DNA from: Pseudomonadota bacterium
Lineage (GTDB): Bacteria; Myxococcota_A; UBA9042; GCA-2863065
Assembly (NCBI GenBank): GCA_002863065.1
Contig: PKDL01000112.1
Span: 1-35,125 of the forward strand
Length of the DNA stretch: 35,125 bases
Reading direction: 5' to 3'
Each line of letters starts with the position of its first letter. Positions within the stretch are counted from its first letter, which is position 1. Both the position numbers and the translations under genes were made by a program. The notes below the pieces were generated by a model that ran no database searches, was not told the origin of the DNA, and saw nothing but the letters and a program-made list of their open reading frames with translations. Positions 26,214 to 33,926 of the stretch are shown one piece after another.

Positions 26214-27887
26214 GTGGGTGTGAAAGTTCGGCTGGAAAATTTCGTCCCGTATGACCAAAGCCTCCAATGGACGCTCCATGCGGATTATTTTAAGGCGAAA
26301 GGGCGCTCAGCCTGGACCGACAACATCATCCCATACGCTGCGACCAACAATGCCCCACTCGCTCGACAACACATCCACATACTATTCCGCCTGATCAAAG
26401 AACTGGAAGAAGCGGAGAAAATAGACGCATGCGAAGGCATTGCTATTCTGGAAGTAGGGGCTGGTTCCGGGCAGTTCTCGATACAGATATTTGAAGCGCT
26501 TGCGCATGATTTCGGAGATGCTGGTCGACGGCTCAGAGAACGCATCACCTGGATCCTGAGTGATTTCTCGGAAAGAACACTTCAGGAAGCGACGGAGACC
26601 AAACACGTGGCCTCACTGGTCGCAGAAGGTAGAGTTGTTCCCGCCCTATACGACGCATCGGGGCAAGAGCCAATGCGCCGTCTTGACGGCCAGACACTTC
26701 AAGGCCAGGTGATTGCTGTCGTCGCCTCATATCTGGGTTGCGTCCTGCCATTCCGATACTTTCGCAAGCAAGACAACCATTGGACAGAGTGCTGGGCATC
26801 TCTTTCGGCAGAAATAGAAGGTAACGACCTCGATGCCCAGACGGTGCTTGATAGCATTCGTGGGGGTATCACATCGCCAGTGTGGTCCCAGCTATCGCTG
26901 GAACTCGATTGGCGACCAGTAACATTGGAAGACGCATTCGACGACCCGACCCATGCCAGGGTCATCAACGATGCAACTGAAGCAATGGATGAATCGACCG
27001 TCGGATACCCAACCGTGCTCTTCGATGCTCTGGTCCGCTGGAAGAAATTGTTGGTGGACGGAGGATTGGTGTTTCTAAGTGATCTCGGAAAACACTCGTC
27101 ATTGTCTTTGGCCGGCCATGAAGACCCAAACCCGACCATTTACGGAAACACACTAAACCATTCCGTTTGCTTCGCTCTTCTTGAGCCATTAGCACGCCAC
27201 TCTAACTTCGGTCTGTTGCGTACGGTAGATGCGCTTGGCCAGCTGCAACAAGCGATTTGTAAGCATGGTCCACCCCTCAGCCAGGGATTAGAGGATACAT
27301 TCCGGACTTGGTATGTAGAGTCTACCGAGCATCAAGACCTTCTAGATTTTGAAAAGGCGGGTCGAGATGCTTACGAAAACAGTGACTACCGACGCTCCAT
27401 GCGACTGTATCGAAAGTGCCTTGCACTTTCTCCTCGGGACCCTGACCTCTACTATGGTTTAGGGCGGTCATGTCTCGCCGGAGGATATTTTTCCGAAGCG
27501 ATTGAAACAATGATGGCTGGTTTCAATTACGACCCGGACTTGCGATTAGATTTCGATTTCCATTTAGGTCGCGCCTGTGCCTCATTGGGCTACCACCACA
27601 AAGCGTTGGAGTGGTACACGCACTCCGTACGCCGGGATCCCCACCCGGTGACCTTTGCTAACATGGCTGAAACGCACTTTCTCTTGGAAAACTATGACGC
27701 GGCGTATCTGCAGTGGCGCGAAGCACTAACGATGGATCCCGTCTACCCGGCAGCCTTGGAAGGCATGGAGCGGCTGAAGCAAATCTTCTTTCAACAACGC
27801 ATCGCCACCCTGGATGAAACTGGACCGGATGAACTCAGACTTGCACCGGGGCAAGACACATCGGGCAAAACAGTAGAGACCGAATAG
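26214..27887 (+). CDS. SAM-dependent methyltransferase-like protein fused to TPR repeats
   Basis: The N-terminal half carries ILEVGAGSGQFS (78-89), the glycine-rich motif I of Rossmann-fold methyltransferases, followed by WILSDFSERTL. This arrangement resembles the MidA-like family. A long preceding helix includes ARQHIHILFRLIKELEE. Residues about 375-520 form about four tetratricopeptide units (for example YRRSMRLYRKCLALSPRDPDLYYGLGR, and YDAAYLQWREALTMDPVYPAALEG). A scaffold-plus-methyltransferase architecture suggests a protein substrate held by the TPRs; this is inference. No signal peptide is seen, so it is cytoplasmic. The start is GTG 26214, with GTG 26220 as an alternative; GAGG lies 12 nt before the first. 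Its stop is 19 nt from that of the convergent MenH-like gene. Substrate unknown. Confidence 0.82.
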   Translation: MGVKVRLENFVPYDQSLQWTLHADYFKAKGRSAWTDNIIPYAATNNAPLARQHIHILFRLIKELEEAEKIDACEGIAILEVGAGSGQFSIQIFEALAHDFGDAGRRLRERITWILSDFSERTLQEATETKHVASLVAEGRVVPALYDASGQEPMRRLDGQTLQGQVIAVVASYLGCVLPFRYFRKQDNHWTECWASLSAEIEGNDLDAQTVLDSIRGGITSPVWSQLSLELDWRPVTLEDAFDDPTHARVINDATEAMDESTVGYPTVLFDALVRWKKLLVDGGLVFLSDLGKHSSLSLAGHEDPNPTIYGNTLNHSVCFALLEPLARHSNFGLLRTVDALGQLQQAICKHGPPLSQGLEDTFRTWYVESTEHQDLLDFEKAGRDAYENSDYRRSMRLYRKCLALSPRDPDLYYGLGRSCLAGGYFSEAIETMMAGFNYDPDLRLDFDFHLGRACASLGYHHKALEWYTHSVRRDPHPVTFANMAETHFLLENYDAAYLQWREALTMDPVYPAALEGMERLKQIFFQQRIATLDETGPDELRLAPGQDTSGKTVETE

Positions 27888-27906
27888 CCGTTCGTAGCGC
27901 AAGGAA

Positions 27907-28665
27907 TTAGAGTCGACATCTCCAAAATTCTTCGACCAGCTTCGCCATCTCTTCGGGCGATTCCAAATGCGCGGCATGACCAGCCTCTAAAGTCGCGTGC
28001 TCAGCTGCAGGCCAGCGTTCTGCGAGGTCCGCTGCGAGCTCGGTATATTTTGTATCCTCAGCCCCCGTGACCAACAGTGTTGGTACTTCCATTCGACAAA
28101 TTAATTCCGCTTCTGGTCTGACAACGCCCTGACCAAAGTATTTCAACGCATCCACTAGTCCATCGAGTGCATTATCGAGCCGCCGCAAGGCCTGTTCTTC
28201 CCGGTACGGAGAAGCAATGCGCTGCTGCGTGTTTATGAGAGGGCGCTGAGCCCACTCCTGATGAAATGCAGAGACGCCAATGTCGCGTATCCTGGCGGCA
28301 AGCTGCTGGTCAGCCAGCTGTCGAGCCCGTCTCTTCTCGGCACCCTCTATTCCGGGAACAGCGCCAATGATAACGGCCCCAGCGAGAGGCAGTCCCCGGC
28401 TAATCGCTTGGTAGACCAACCGCCCACCCATAGAATAACCCATCAGCACGTCGTTTGGCCTGAGTACATGCGATAACCAGGCGCAGAGACTGTCTGCTTG
28501 GTAAGAAAACGTGGCTGGGTCGTACTCTGTACCCGCACAGCCAGGCCAAGTCAGCGGCGTCCAAGACCAGTCCGACATCCGATGAATGAGCGGTGCATAG
28601 TCCGCACCGGAGCCTCCAAAGCCTGGGATAGCAACAATACGAGGATATGCTAGAGCGCTGCTCAC
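27907..28665 (-). CDS. menH: Alpha/beta hydrolase, MenH-like (menaquinone pathway)
   Basis: This 252-aa alpha/beta hydrolase begins with VAIPGFGGSGADY (oxyanion region). The nucleophile elbow is GYSMGG (Ser78), the acid is Asp204 in GAEDTKY, and the His is His230 in EAGHAAHLE. Features beyond the general fold match MenH, the enzyme forming 2-succinyl-6-hydroxy-2,4-cyclohexadiene carboxylate: GYSMGGRLVYQA, VPGIEGAEKRRAR, DQQLAARIRDIGVSAFHQEWAQRPL, and the VTGAEDTKY loop. The assignment is by motif memory, so a related hydrolase is possible. It starts at a GTG that overlaps the stop of the ABC1 kinase gene (GTGA), with GGAG 5 nt upstream, so the two are translationally coupled. An ABC1/UbiB neighbour fits a quinone role. 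Confidence 0.72.
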   Translation of the reverse strand: MSSALAYPRIVAIPGFGGSGADYAPLIHRMSDWSWTPLTWPGCAGTEYDPATFSYQADSLCAWLSHVLRPNDVLMGYSMGGRLVYQAISRGLPLAGAVIIGAVPGIEGAEKRRARQLADQQLAARIRDIGVSAFHQEWAQRPLINTQQRIASPYREEQALRRLDNALDGLVDALKYFGQGVVRPEAELICRMEVPTLLVTGAEDTKYTELAADLAERWPAAEHATLEAGHAAHLESPEEMAKLVEEFWRCRL

Positions 28666-29969
28666 CTAGGCTCCGTTGGGGTGTTTATAATGGGGATCCA
28701 GAGATCCCCCCATTGTCCTGTGGCTCGTAGCTGAGAGAAGACACTATTCAGTCCCCACTGGAGCCGGTTCAATAAGAGCCACTCAGGCGGCATCGTGGTT
28801 TTGAACTTGTTCGGATTCTTCACAATCAATCGTTGATAACTCTCTAAAACGTACTCATTCGTGTAGGTGAATGGCTCCGTGCTTAAAAAAGGACGGTATA
28901 GGTATTTCAAAGATTGCCAAGAAGACTCCCAGTCATATCCTCGCTCGGTTGCGATCCAGCCTAGTGCTCGAAAGGCATCTGGGAATGCATCTCGGTCGCC
29001 CTGCATAATGATGTTCGCTAACAGCTTCCACCGATCGATGAAGTCGACCTCAAATCGTCTCACGCAGCCGAAATCGAGAAAGGTCACATCTCCATTCGGA
29101 TGCACAAGGTAATTGCCTGGATGAGGGTCGCCATTGAACACCGCAAACTGAAACAAACACCGGAAACAGGACTCGAAGATAACAGCAGCGACGCGGTTGA
29201 GAGTATCCTGGTCGAGCTTGGTCGTTGCGTCTTTCAAGGACATCCCAGAATCTAGCTCGCTGGTTAGCACCGTTTTACTCGAGTGTGACGCCAGAATATT
29301 AGGCACCCGAGCACCGTCCACATTCGTCAGAAGCTGTGAGAATAGGCGCTGATTTTCTGCTTCTCGAATGTAGTCACATTCCTCAAGCATGCGGCCACGC
29401 AACTCAGCGACTAGGCTTCGTCCGTCAAGCGGCCCAATGGTCAGTGCAAGGCGGGCGAGGCTACCAAGAGTATCGAGATCAGACCGTAAGGCATCAGCGA
29501 TCCCCGGATATTGAACTTTGACTGCTACGTCGACGCCAGCAACCCGAGCTCGGTGTACCTGGCCGATGGATGCAGCAGCAAACGGTATGGTGTCGAATGA
29601 TTCGAAGCAATCTTCAACCGGCGCCCCCAGTCCCCGTTCAACCTCTCCCCGTACGACTGACCAATCCAACGGTGTACTGTTCGCCTGTAATTCAGACAGA
29701 ATCGCTTGCGCCTCTGGAGGTAAAGCACCTTCCAAATAGCTCGCCATCTGTCCAAACTTCATGACGAGCCCTTTCAATTCATTCATCTCTTGCAGTAGTA
29801 GATGCGCCTTATCGGTGGATTTACTTGAGGAACGTGTCGGGACCCCAAGCGCACGAGTTGCCATCGAAACGCCCGCTTTGGATGCTATCTTTGCGGTTCT
29901 CATGGTTCTACCACGAAACCCGCTAGCAAGTTGTCGCAATGAAGACGATTTCGAAGGTGGGTCGGTCAT
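28662..29969 (-). CDS. ABC1/AarF/UbiB-family atypical kinase
   Basis: The 435-aa protein has the signature of the ABC1/UbiB family. The inhibitory KxGQ motif is KFGQMASY (Lys71). The Ala-rich nucleotide loop is AAASIGQVHRA (131-141), with VAVKVQYPG (Lys151) next. FNGDPHPGNYL carries the catalytic-loop Asp281 and Asn286, and FLDFGCVRR carries the metal-binding Asp299. These proteins act as ATPases or kinases needed for ubiquinone synthesis and other isoprenoid-quinone or lipid handling at membranes. There is no strong C-terminal hydrophobic pair as in E. coli UbiB, so membrane association may be indirect. It is followed, with a 4-nt overlap, by the MenH-like gene, and preceded 64 nt upstream by yraN on the same strand. 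Confidence 0.9.
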   Translation of the reverse strand: MTDPPSKSSSLRQLASGFRGRTMRTAKIASKAGVSMATRALGVPTRSSSKSTDKAHLLLQEMNELKGLVMKFGQMASYLEGALPPEAQAILSELQANSTPLDWSVVRGEVERGLGAPVEDCFESFDTIPFAAASIGQVHRARVAGVDVAVKVQYPGIADALRSDLDTLGSLARLALTIGPLDGRSLVAELRGRMLEECDYIREAENQRLFSQLLTNVDGARVPNILASHSSKTVLTSELDSGMSLKDATTKLDQDTLNRVAAVIFESCFRCLFQFAVFNGDPHPGNYLVHPNGDVTFLDFGCVRRFEVDFIDRWKLLANIIMQGDRDAFPDAFRALGWIATERGYDWESSWQSLKYLYRPFLSTEPFTYTNEYVLESYQRLIVKNPNKFKTTMPPEWLLLNRLQWGLNSVFSQLRATGQWGDLWIPIINTPTEPR

Positions 29970-30033
29970 GTGACTATAGTACTGAACATCAGGATGATGT
30001 CTGGAAGCACATCACGATCTACCGCAATTTTCT

Positions 30034-30420
30034 TCAACCTACTTCTAACCATCCCCAAGCGTCAGGGTAGAAGGTAAATGAAACGCCAGATATCGCCACA
30101 ATCCCAAAACTCACTTCACTTGTAGGCATAGTGCATCGGTCCGCAAAATACATTGCTGCACGCCACTGTCGCCGCCGCCGCTTGCGATCCACTGCAGCCT
30201 CCGGTGCACCAAATTGAGACGACACACGCGATTTTACTTCAATAATATAAAGGACCTCTTTCCGCCATGCGACGATGTCAACTTCAACTCCGTAGGCACG
30301 GGTGTTTTGGTGAAGCACTCGGAACCCGTGGCATCGCAGAAACCATGCGGCAGCCAGTTCACTGAGAGCGCCGCGATGTCGATAACTTATACGGTTCAAA
30401 AACCGCCGGAAACGCTGCAT
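30034..30420 (-). CDS. yraN: YraN/UPF0102-family nuclease-fold protein
   Basis: The track ORF starts at 30549, but its first 43 residues do not belong to the family. Starting at ATG 30420 gives 128 aa (MQRFRRFLNR...), close to the usual YraN length. Conserved features are RGALSELAAAWFLRCHGF (residues 16-33), the acidic motif VEVDIVAW (45-52, where the family usually has GEIDLI), and IEVKSR (60-65), the restriction-endonuclease-like E-x-K core. An FGAPEAAVDRKRRRR segment follows. YraN proteins are small, widespread and resemble Holliday-junction resolvases by fold; their cellular role is not settled. Gly-to-Val in the GE(I/V)D motif is unusual, but the acidic residues remain. It is probably the first gene of the yraN-ABC1-menH group. 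Confidence 0.82.
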   Translation of the reverse strand: MQRFRRFLNRISYRHRGALSELAAAWFLRCHGFRVLHQNTRAYGVEVDIVAWRKEVLYIIEVKSRVSSQFGAPEAAVDRKRRRRQWRAAMYFADRCTMPTSEVSFGIVAISGVSFTFYPDAWGWLEVG

Positions 30421-30584
30421 AGAAACTACAACAATCAAGATATATTCCAAGCTCGACTCGTGTGCAGTACACCGAAGTCGGGTTCTAATATGGTACCCCA
30501 TGTCGCAGAATGAATCCCGAATGAGCGTATCTCCCGTACTGATCCTCAATCTCCCCTGAAAAAGGTTCCTGCCTCTGCTACCCA

Positions 30585-31523
30585 GTGGTAAGTGAGCACG
30601 GTACAGTCAGCAGGGTGAAGGTTATAAACACGGCTCAGACATGGCGCTCCATCCTCTTTTTTTTGATTGGTATTCACTACTGTGCAGTAGCTACAGGAAC
30701 GCCAAGCAGCTCACGCATTCAGTTCCCAGTGCAACACCCCACATCACCCACGACTTGTGTGTATTCGGGAGTGTTTCCCCTCGCTGGTGAAAATGGCAGC
30801 TGGAAGCTCAATTCGCTTGCACATGGTGAGTATACGACCGAACTACAGTCACCATCACACATCAGCGGAATCCTAAACGGGCGAGTGCCCGAATCAGCAT
30901 CAACGCAAATTTTATCGGTACAAATGCGTGCTACCGAACGGCTGAAGGGACGAATCCTGGATGGACGAAATGAGACAGTAGTCGAGCTGCAAATTGAATC
31001 TGACTCACTGACTTATTCCGGTGTCGTAAAAACCCAGCAAGTATGCGACCACCCGGCAGGGGTAGTGAAGTCCAATACGCCTATCCATTGCAAAGCGACT
31101 ACTCGGGACGCCTGGACACTGACGGGTAGTCTGACGAGGAGCGGCTCACTGGAAGATACTTCGACATATACAATCCAATTTCTAAAACGAGACAGGGTCA
31201 CCGTTCCCTGGAACACAACCATCGACGCAGATGTCATTGAAACCATTTGGGACGATGGACTAACGGAATGGCGTTGGTACAACCCTGAACAGCCGTGGTG
31301 CCCCATTCGCGTCGAAAGGCGCCGACTCGACCGCGTCGTCGGTACGGACCTGCTTATGTCGATTGAAACGGCTGCGCCCGTAAAGATCATTCCACGGCGG
31401 GGGAACCTAGACCTCATAAACATGGCATACCGACTCCTAATCTTCGGGATCATAACGATAGGTGCTGCATTTGCGCTCGCATGGGTAGCTGGTAAACGGC
31501 GAAAACAGCCACCTGCCAATTAA
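30585..31523 (+). CDS. Exported bitopic membrane protein of unknown function, 312 aa
   Basis: I do not recognise this protein. It has an N-terminal signal-like helix (WRSILFFLIGIHYCAVATG), an extracytoplasmic part of about 240 residues rich in Thr/Ser and beta-strand pattern, and a single C-terminal helix (LLIFGIITIGAAFALAWVAG) followed by basic KRRKQ. This predicts a type I membrane protein with a periplasmic domain. Four cysteines in the domain (CVYSG, VCDHP, HCKAT, WCPIR) could form two disulfides. The start is uncertain: GTG 30585 is the track start, and GTG 30615 would give the neater signal MKVINTAQTWRS; neither has a good RBS. It is divergent from yraN and lies 207 nt before the FHA-GGDEF gene. 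Confidence 0.7.
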   Translation: MVSEHGTVSRVKVINTAQTWRSILFFLIGIHYCAVATGTPSSSRIQFPVQHPTSPTTCVYSGVFPLAGENGSWKLNSLAHGEYTTELQSPSHISGILNGRVPESASTQILSVQMRATERLKGRILDGRNETVVELQIESDSLTYSGVVKTQQVCDHPAGVVKSNTPIHCKATTRDAWTLTGSLTRSGSLEDTSTYTIQFLKRDRVTVPWNTTIDADVIETIWDDGLTEWRWYNPEQPWCPIRVERRRLDRVVGTDLLMSIETAAPVKIIPRRGNLDLINMAYRLLIFGIITIGAAFALAWVAGKRRKQPPAN

Positions 31524-31730
31524 GAACTCACAGGCGTGGATCCTTTTCCTCATGTTTTTAATTCTGATAGCCGATTGACTGACCGGTATAGGAAAATTTA
31601 TCTGTGTGTGATGGTTCGGATATAACAGTATCTAGGGACTAGACGACCTATACTCTGTGCCATAACAAAATACCGTCTCGCACGGCGGTACGCGTGGGAC
31701 GCGAAAGACTTAGGACGGGTAACAGCGAAA

Positions 31731-32606
31731 GTGGACGCCAAAACTCGAATCACAACGGTCAAAGGCATTGTAGACGCCGCACACCATGACGGTCAGGTCT
31801 GCCTCGTTGTGATCTATGGCACCACGCTGGGCCGTAAGTATGACCTGACAGACGATGTTGTCACTCTTGGCAGAGACCAAAGCAACAATATCGTGCTGGA
31901 CGTGGATAGTGTGTCGAGACGGCACGCTCGGATTGAATCGTTCGGTAAAGACCGATTCCTAGTGGATCTGAACAGCACCAACGGCACGTACCTAAACGAC
32001 ATACTGGCAGTCCGCGAAAAATTGAAAAACGGCGACCTCGTCAAGGTCGGTGACACCATCTTCAAGTATCTTGCTGGCGCAAATATCGAGTCAGCGTACC
32101 ACGAAGAAATTTATACAATGACCGTGACGGATGGTCTCACTCAGATACCGAACAAACGGTATCTTTTAGAATACCTGGAACGCGAGTTTAGTCGCGCCCG
32201 ACGGTACGGCCGCAACCTCTCATGTGTCATGCTCGATATTGATCGGTTCAAACACGTCAACGACGAGTTCGGTCATCTTACCGGGGACTATATACTCAAG
32301 GAACTCGCTCGAGCTATCCGACGACGAATCCGGCGAGAAGAGATGTTCGCACGGTTCGGGGGCGAAGAGTTTTGTATCGTACTTCCCGAATCGGATCATG
32401 AAGCGGTTTGCGAGTTCGCTAATACTATCCGGCGGCTCATTGAGGGGCATGTATTCGAATTCGAAAATAGCCGTATCCCAGTCACTGTAAGCGTGGGAAT
32501 CGGCCACCTAACAAGCGACATGAAAGACCCCATTGAACTACTGAAGGCAGCAGACGACCAGCTGTACCAAGCAAAGCGTGCAGGCCGCAATCGCGTATGC
32601 GGATAG
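31731..32606 (+). CDS. FHA-GGDEF protein, probable diguanylate cyclase
   Basis: Residues about 22-115 form a forkhead-associated domain: TLGRDQSNNIVL, SVSRRHARIE and DLNSTNGTYLND are the phosphothreonine-binding landmarks. Residues about 130-290 are a GGDEF domain with DGLTQIPNKRYL, MLDIDRFKHVND and the active-site motif GGEEF (210-214), so c-di-GMP synthesis is expected. The product-inhibition I-site position reads RREE (201-204) instead of RxxD, so feedback inhibition may be altered. No membrane segment is present: a cytoplasmic enzyme probably controlled by a phosphorylated partner. It starts with GTG and has only a weak RBS. The 207-nt upstream gap contains TTGACT at 31575 with a poor -10. 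The FHA-GGDEF combination is familiar from Myxococcota. Confidence 0.92.
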   Translation: MDAKTRITTVKGIVDAAHHDGQVCLVVIYGTTLGRKYDLTDDVVTLGRDQSNNIVLDVDSVSRRHARIESFGKDRFLVDLNSTNGTYLNDILAVREKLKNGDLVKVGDTIFKYLAGANIESAYHEEIYTMTVTDGLTQIPNKRYLLEYLEREFSRARRYGRNLSCVMLDIDRFKHVNDEFGHLTGDYILKELARAIRRRIRREEMFARFGGEEFCIVLPESDHEAVCEFANTIRRLIEGHVFEFENSRIPVTVSVGIGHLTSDMKDPIELLKAADDQLYQAKRAGRNRVCG

Positions 32607-32734
32607 TGTACGGACCGCTCCGCACTGAACTCTATTTAAAGCCCTCGGAGTTTTTGACCTCTGCTAATGTATTCGAACCACACAGGTGGCTTTCACTCGT
32701 CGCCAATGGGCCGGTGTGCTAGCGTGCGAGCGCC

Positions 32735-33832
32735 ATGGCAGCGCATAACAAGCTACTAGATGAACGATCCAGAGCGGTCCTAAGAGCGGCGGTGGAGGCA
32801 TACATTAATTCGGCCGAGCCCGTTGCATCCCGAACAATCGGCCGCAATGCACTGCCAATGAGCTCAGCATCAATACGGTCGCTTATGTCGAGACTAGAAG
32901 CGAGGGGCCTGCTATTTCAACCACATACATCTGCGGGTCGAGTTCCCACCTCCAGCGGCTACCGCTACTACGTTGATGAGCTGATGCGCCCTGTCAACCT
33001 GACGTCGGCTCAGCAAGGAAAGGTGCACATTGCAGTGCATGGAACTAGCCTTCGGCCGTTGATGAGGGCGTCAGCCGATGCGCTGGCATCTGCCATGGGC
33101 CTGGTGGGGTTTGCAATGGCGGTATCAAAAGACGACGACTTACATCGACACATCGAACTGGTCCGCCTGAGAGAATCTCAACTGCTTGCAATCCACGCCA
33201 CATGGAGTGGCGCTGTCTTTCACAAAGTGGTGCGTTTAGAGCGCGACGTATCTCAACAAACAATGGATCGAGCACAAAACTACCTGAACGAACGATTTGG
33301 TGGGTTGTCACGCGAAGCAATGCGTGGACTCGTCGATAATGAATGCAAGCGTTCCGATGTCATCCCGGGCTCACTTAGAGACCGGGCCATCCAACTTGCT
33401 GACATAGCACTACCTAAGCGATTCGCGCCTGACTTGGATATTGCGATCGGAGGGCAACACCATCTGTTAAGTCTTCCCGAGTTTTCCAGTGGAGCCATGG
33501 CGGGTCCGGTACTAGAAGCCTTAGAACCACCGGATACCTGGCGCACGATGCTTGATGCGTTTCGAGAAAATTACGATGACCCGGATGTTCCATCCCTGGA
33601 AAGTAGCCCCGAGACCGCAGTGTTGATTGGACCCGAGGTCCCAATACGAGAATTAGCGGCGTGTACATTTGTGGCTGGCCGGCTATCGTGGGGTGACGGA
33701 GTTGATGGGTCCGTCGGATTGGTAGGACCAATGCGGCTCGCGTATGCCAGTGCTATCGCCGTTGTTGGTTTTTTACGACATGCCATCCGCCGGAAAATTG
33801 GAATGCCGCTACCATTTTCATCCGAGCCATAA
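32735..33832 (+). CDS. hrcA: HrcA heat-shock transcriptional repressor
   Basis: The 365-aa protein has the standard HrcA N-terminal winged helix: LDERSRAVLRAAVEAYINSAEPVASRTI, then SSASIRSLMSRLEARGLL and the diagnostic QPHTSAGRVPTSSGYRYYVDEL. The rest matches the HrcA effector/dimerisation region in length (usual family about 340-360 aa). In bacteria with this system HrcA binds CIRCE operators upstream of groESL and dnaK operons and is activated by GroEL. I found no TTAGCACTC-N9-GAGTGCTAA-like element in the 128 nt upstream or in the hrcA-grpE spacer. Operator placement here is therefore unresolved, and the operator sequence may differ. grpE follows 94 nt later on the same strand. Confidence 0.95.
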   Translation: MAAHNKLLDERSRAVLRAAVEAYINSAEPVASRTIGRNALPMSSASIRSLMSRLEARGLLFQPHTSAGRVPTSSGYRYYVDELMRPVNLTSAQQGKVHIAVHGTSLRPLMRASADALASAMGLVGFAMAVSKDDDLHRHIELVRLRESQLLAIHATWSGAVFHKVVRLERDVSQQTMDRAQNYLNERFGGLSREAMRGLVDNECKRSDVIPGSLRDRAIQLADIALPKRFAPDLDIAIGGQHHLLSLPEFSSGAMAGPVLEALEPPDTWRTMLDAFRENYDDPDVPSLESSPETAVLIGPEVPIRELAACTFVAGRLSWGDGVDGSVGLVGPMRLAYASAIAVVGFLRHAIRRKIGMPLPFSSEP

Positions 33833-33844
33833 GTAAGTAAGATT

Positions 33845-33877
33845 TATTGATACTATTCGATATCTTGCGCATCAATA
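33845..33877. promoter_or_regulatory. Inverted repeat TATTGAT-N19-ATCAATA between hrcA and grpE
   Basis: Two perfect 7-bp arms (33845-33851 and 33871-33877) are separated by 19 nt. The geometry differs from CIRCE (9-bp arms, 9-nt spacer). It may be an operator, an attenuating stem-loop or chance. No poly-T follows, so a terminator is unlikely. Confidence 0.35.
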
Positions 33878-33913
33878 GATGGTAAGGACCACGCCGACGG
33901 GAAGCAGTTAGAC

Positions 33914-33919
33914 GAAGGA
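33914..33919 (+). promoter_or_regulatory. Shine-Dalgarno GAAGGA supporting the TTG start of grpE
   Basis: GAAGGA lies 7 nt upstream of TTG 33927. The next in-frame ATG codons (33945, 33954) lack such a site at normal spacing, so the rare TTG start is favoured. Confidence 0.6.
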
Positions 33920-33926
33920 CGAATCC

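Noticed and set aside
30421-30549. N-terminal 43 residues of the YraN track ORF
   Set aside because: YraN homologues begin close to the MQRFRRFL start. The extra residues lack family similarity, and the extension reaches into the divergent promoter region.
31671-31690. TACCG-N10-CGGTA inverted repeat upstream of the FHA-GGDEF gene
   Set aside because: Five-bp arms are too short to distinguish from chance.
32607-32734. CIRCE operator or sigma32-type promoter before hrcA
   Set aside because: No 9-bp inverted repeat with a 9-nt spacer is present. TTGACC at 32654 has no acceptable -10 at 16-18 nt.
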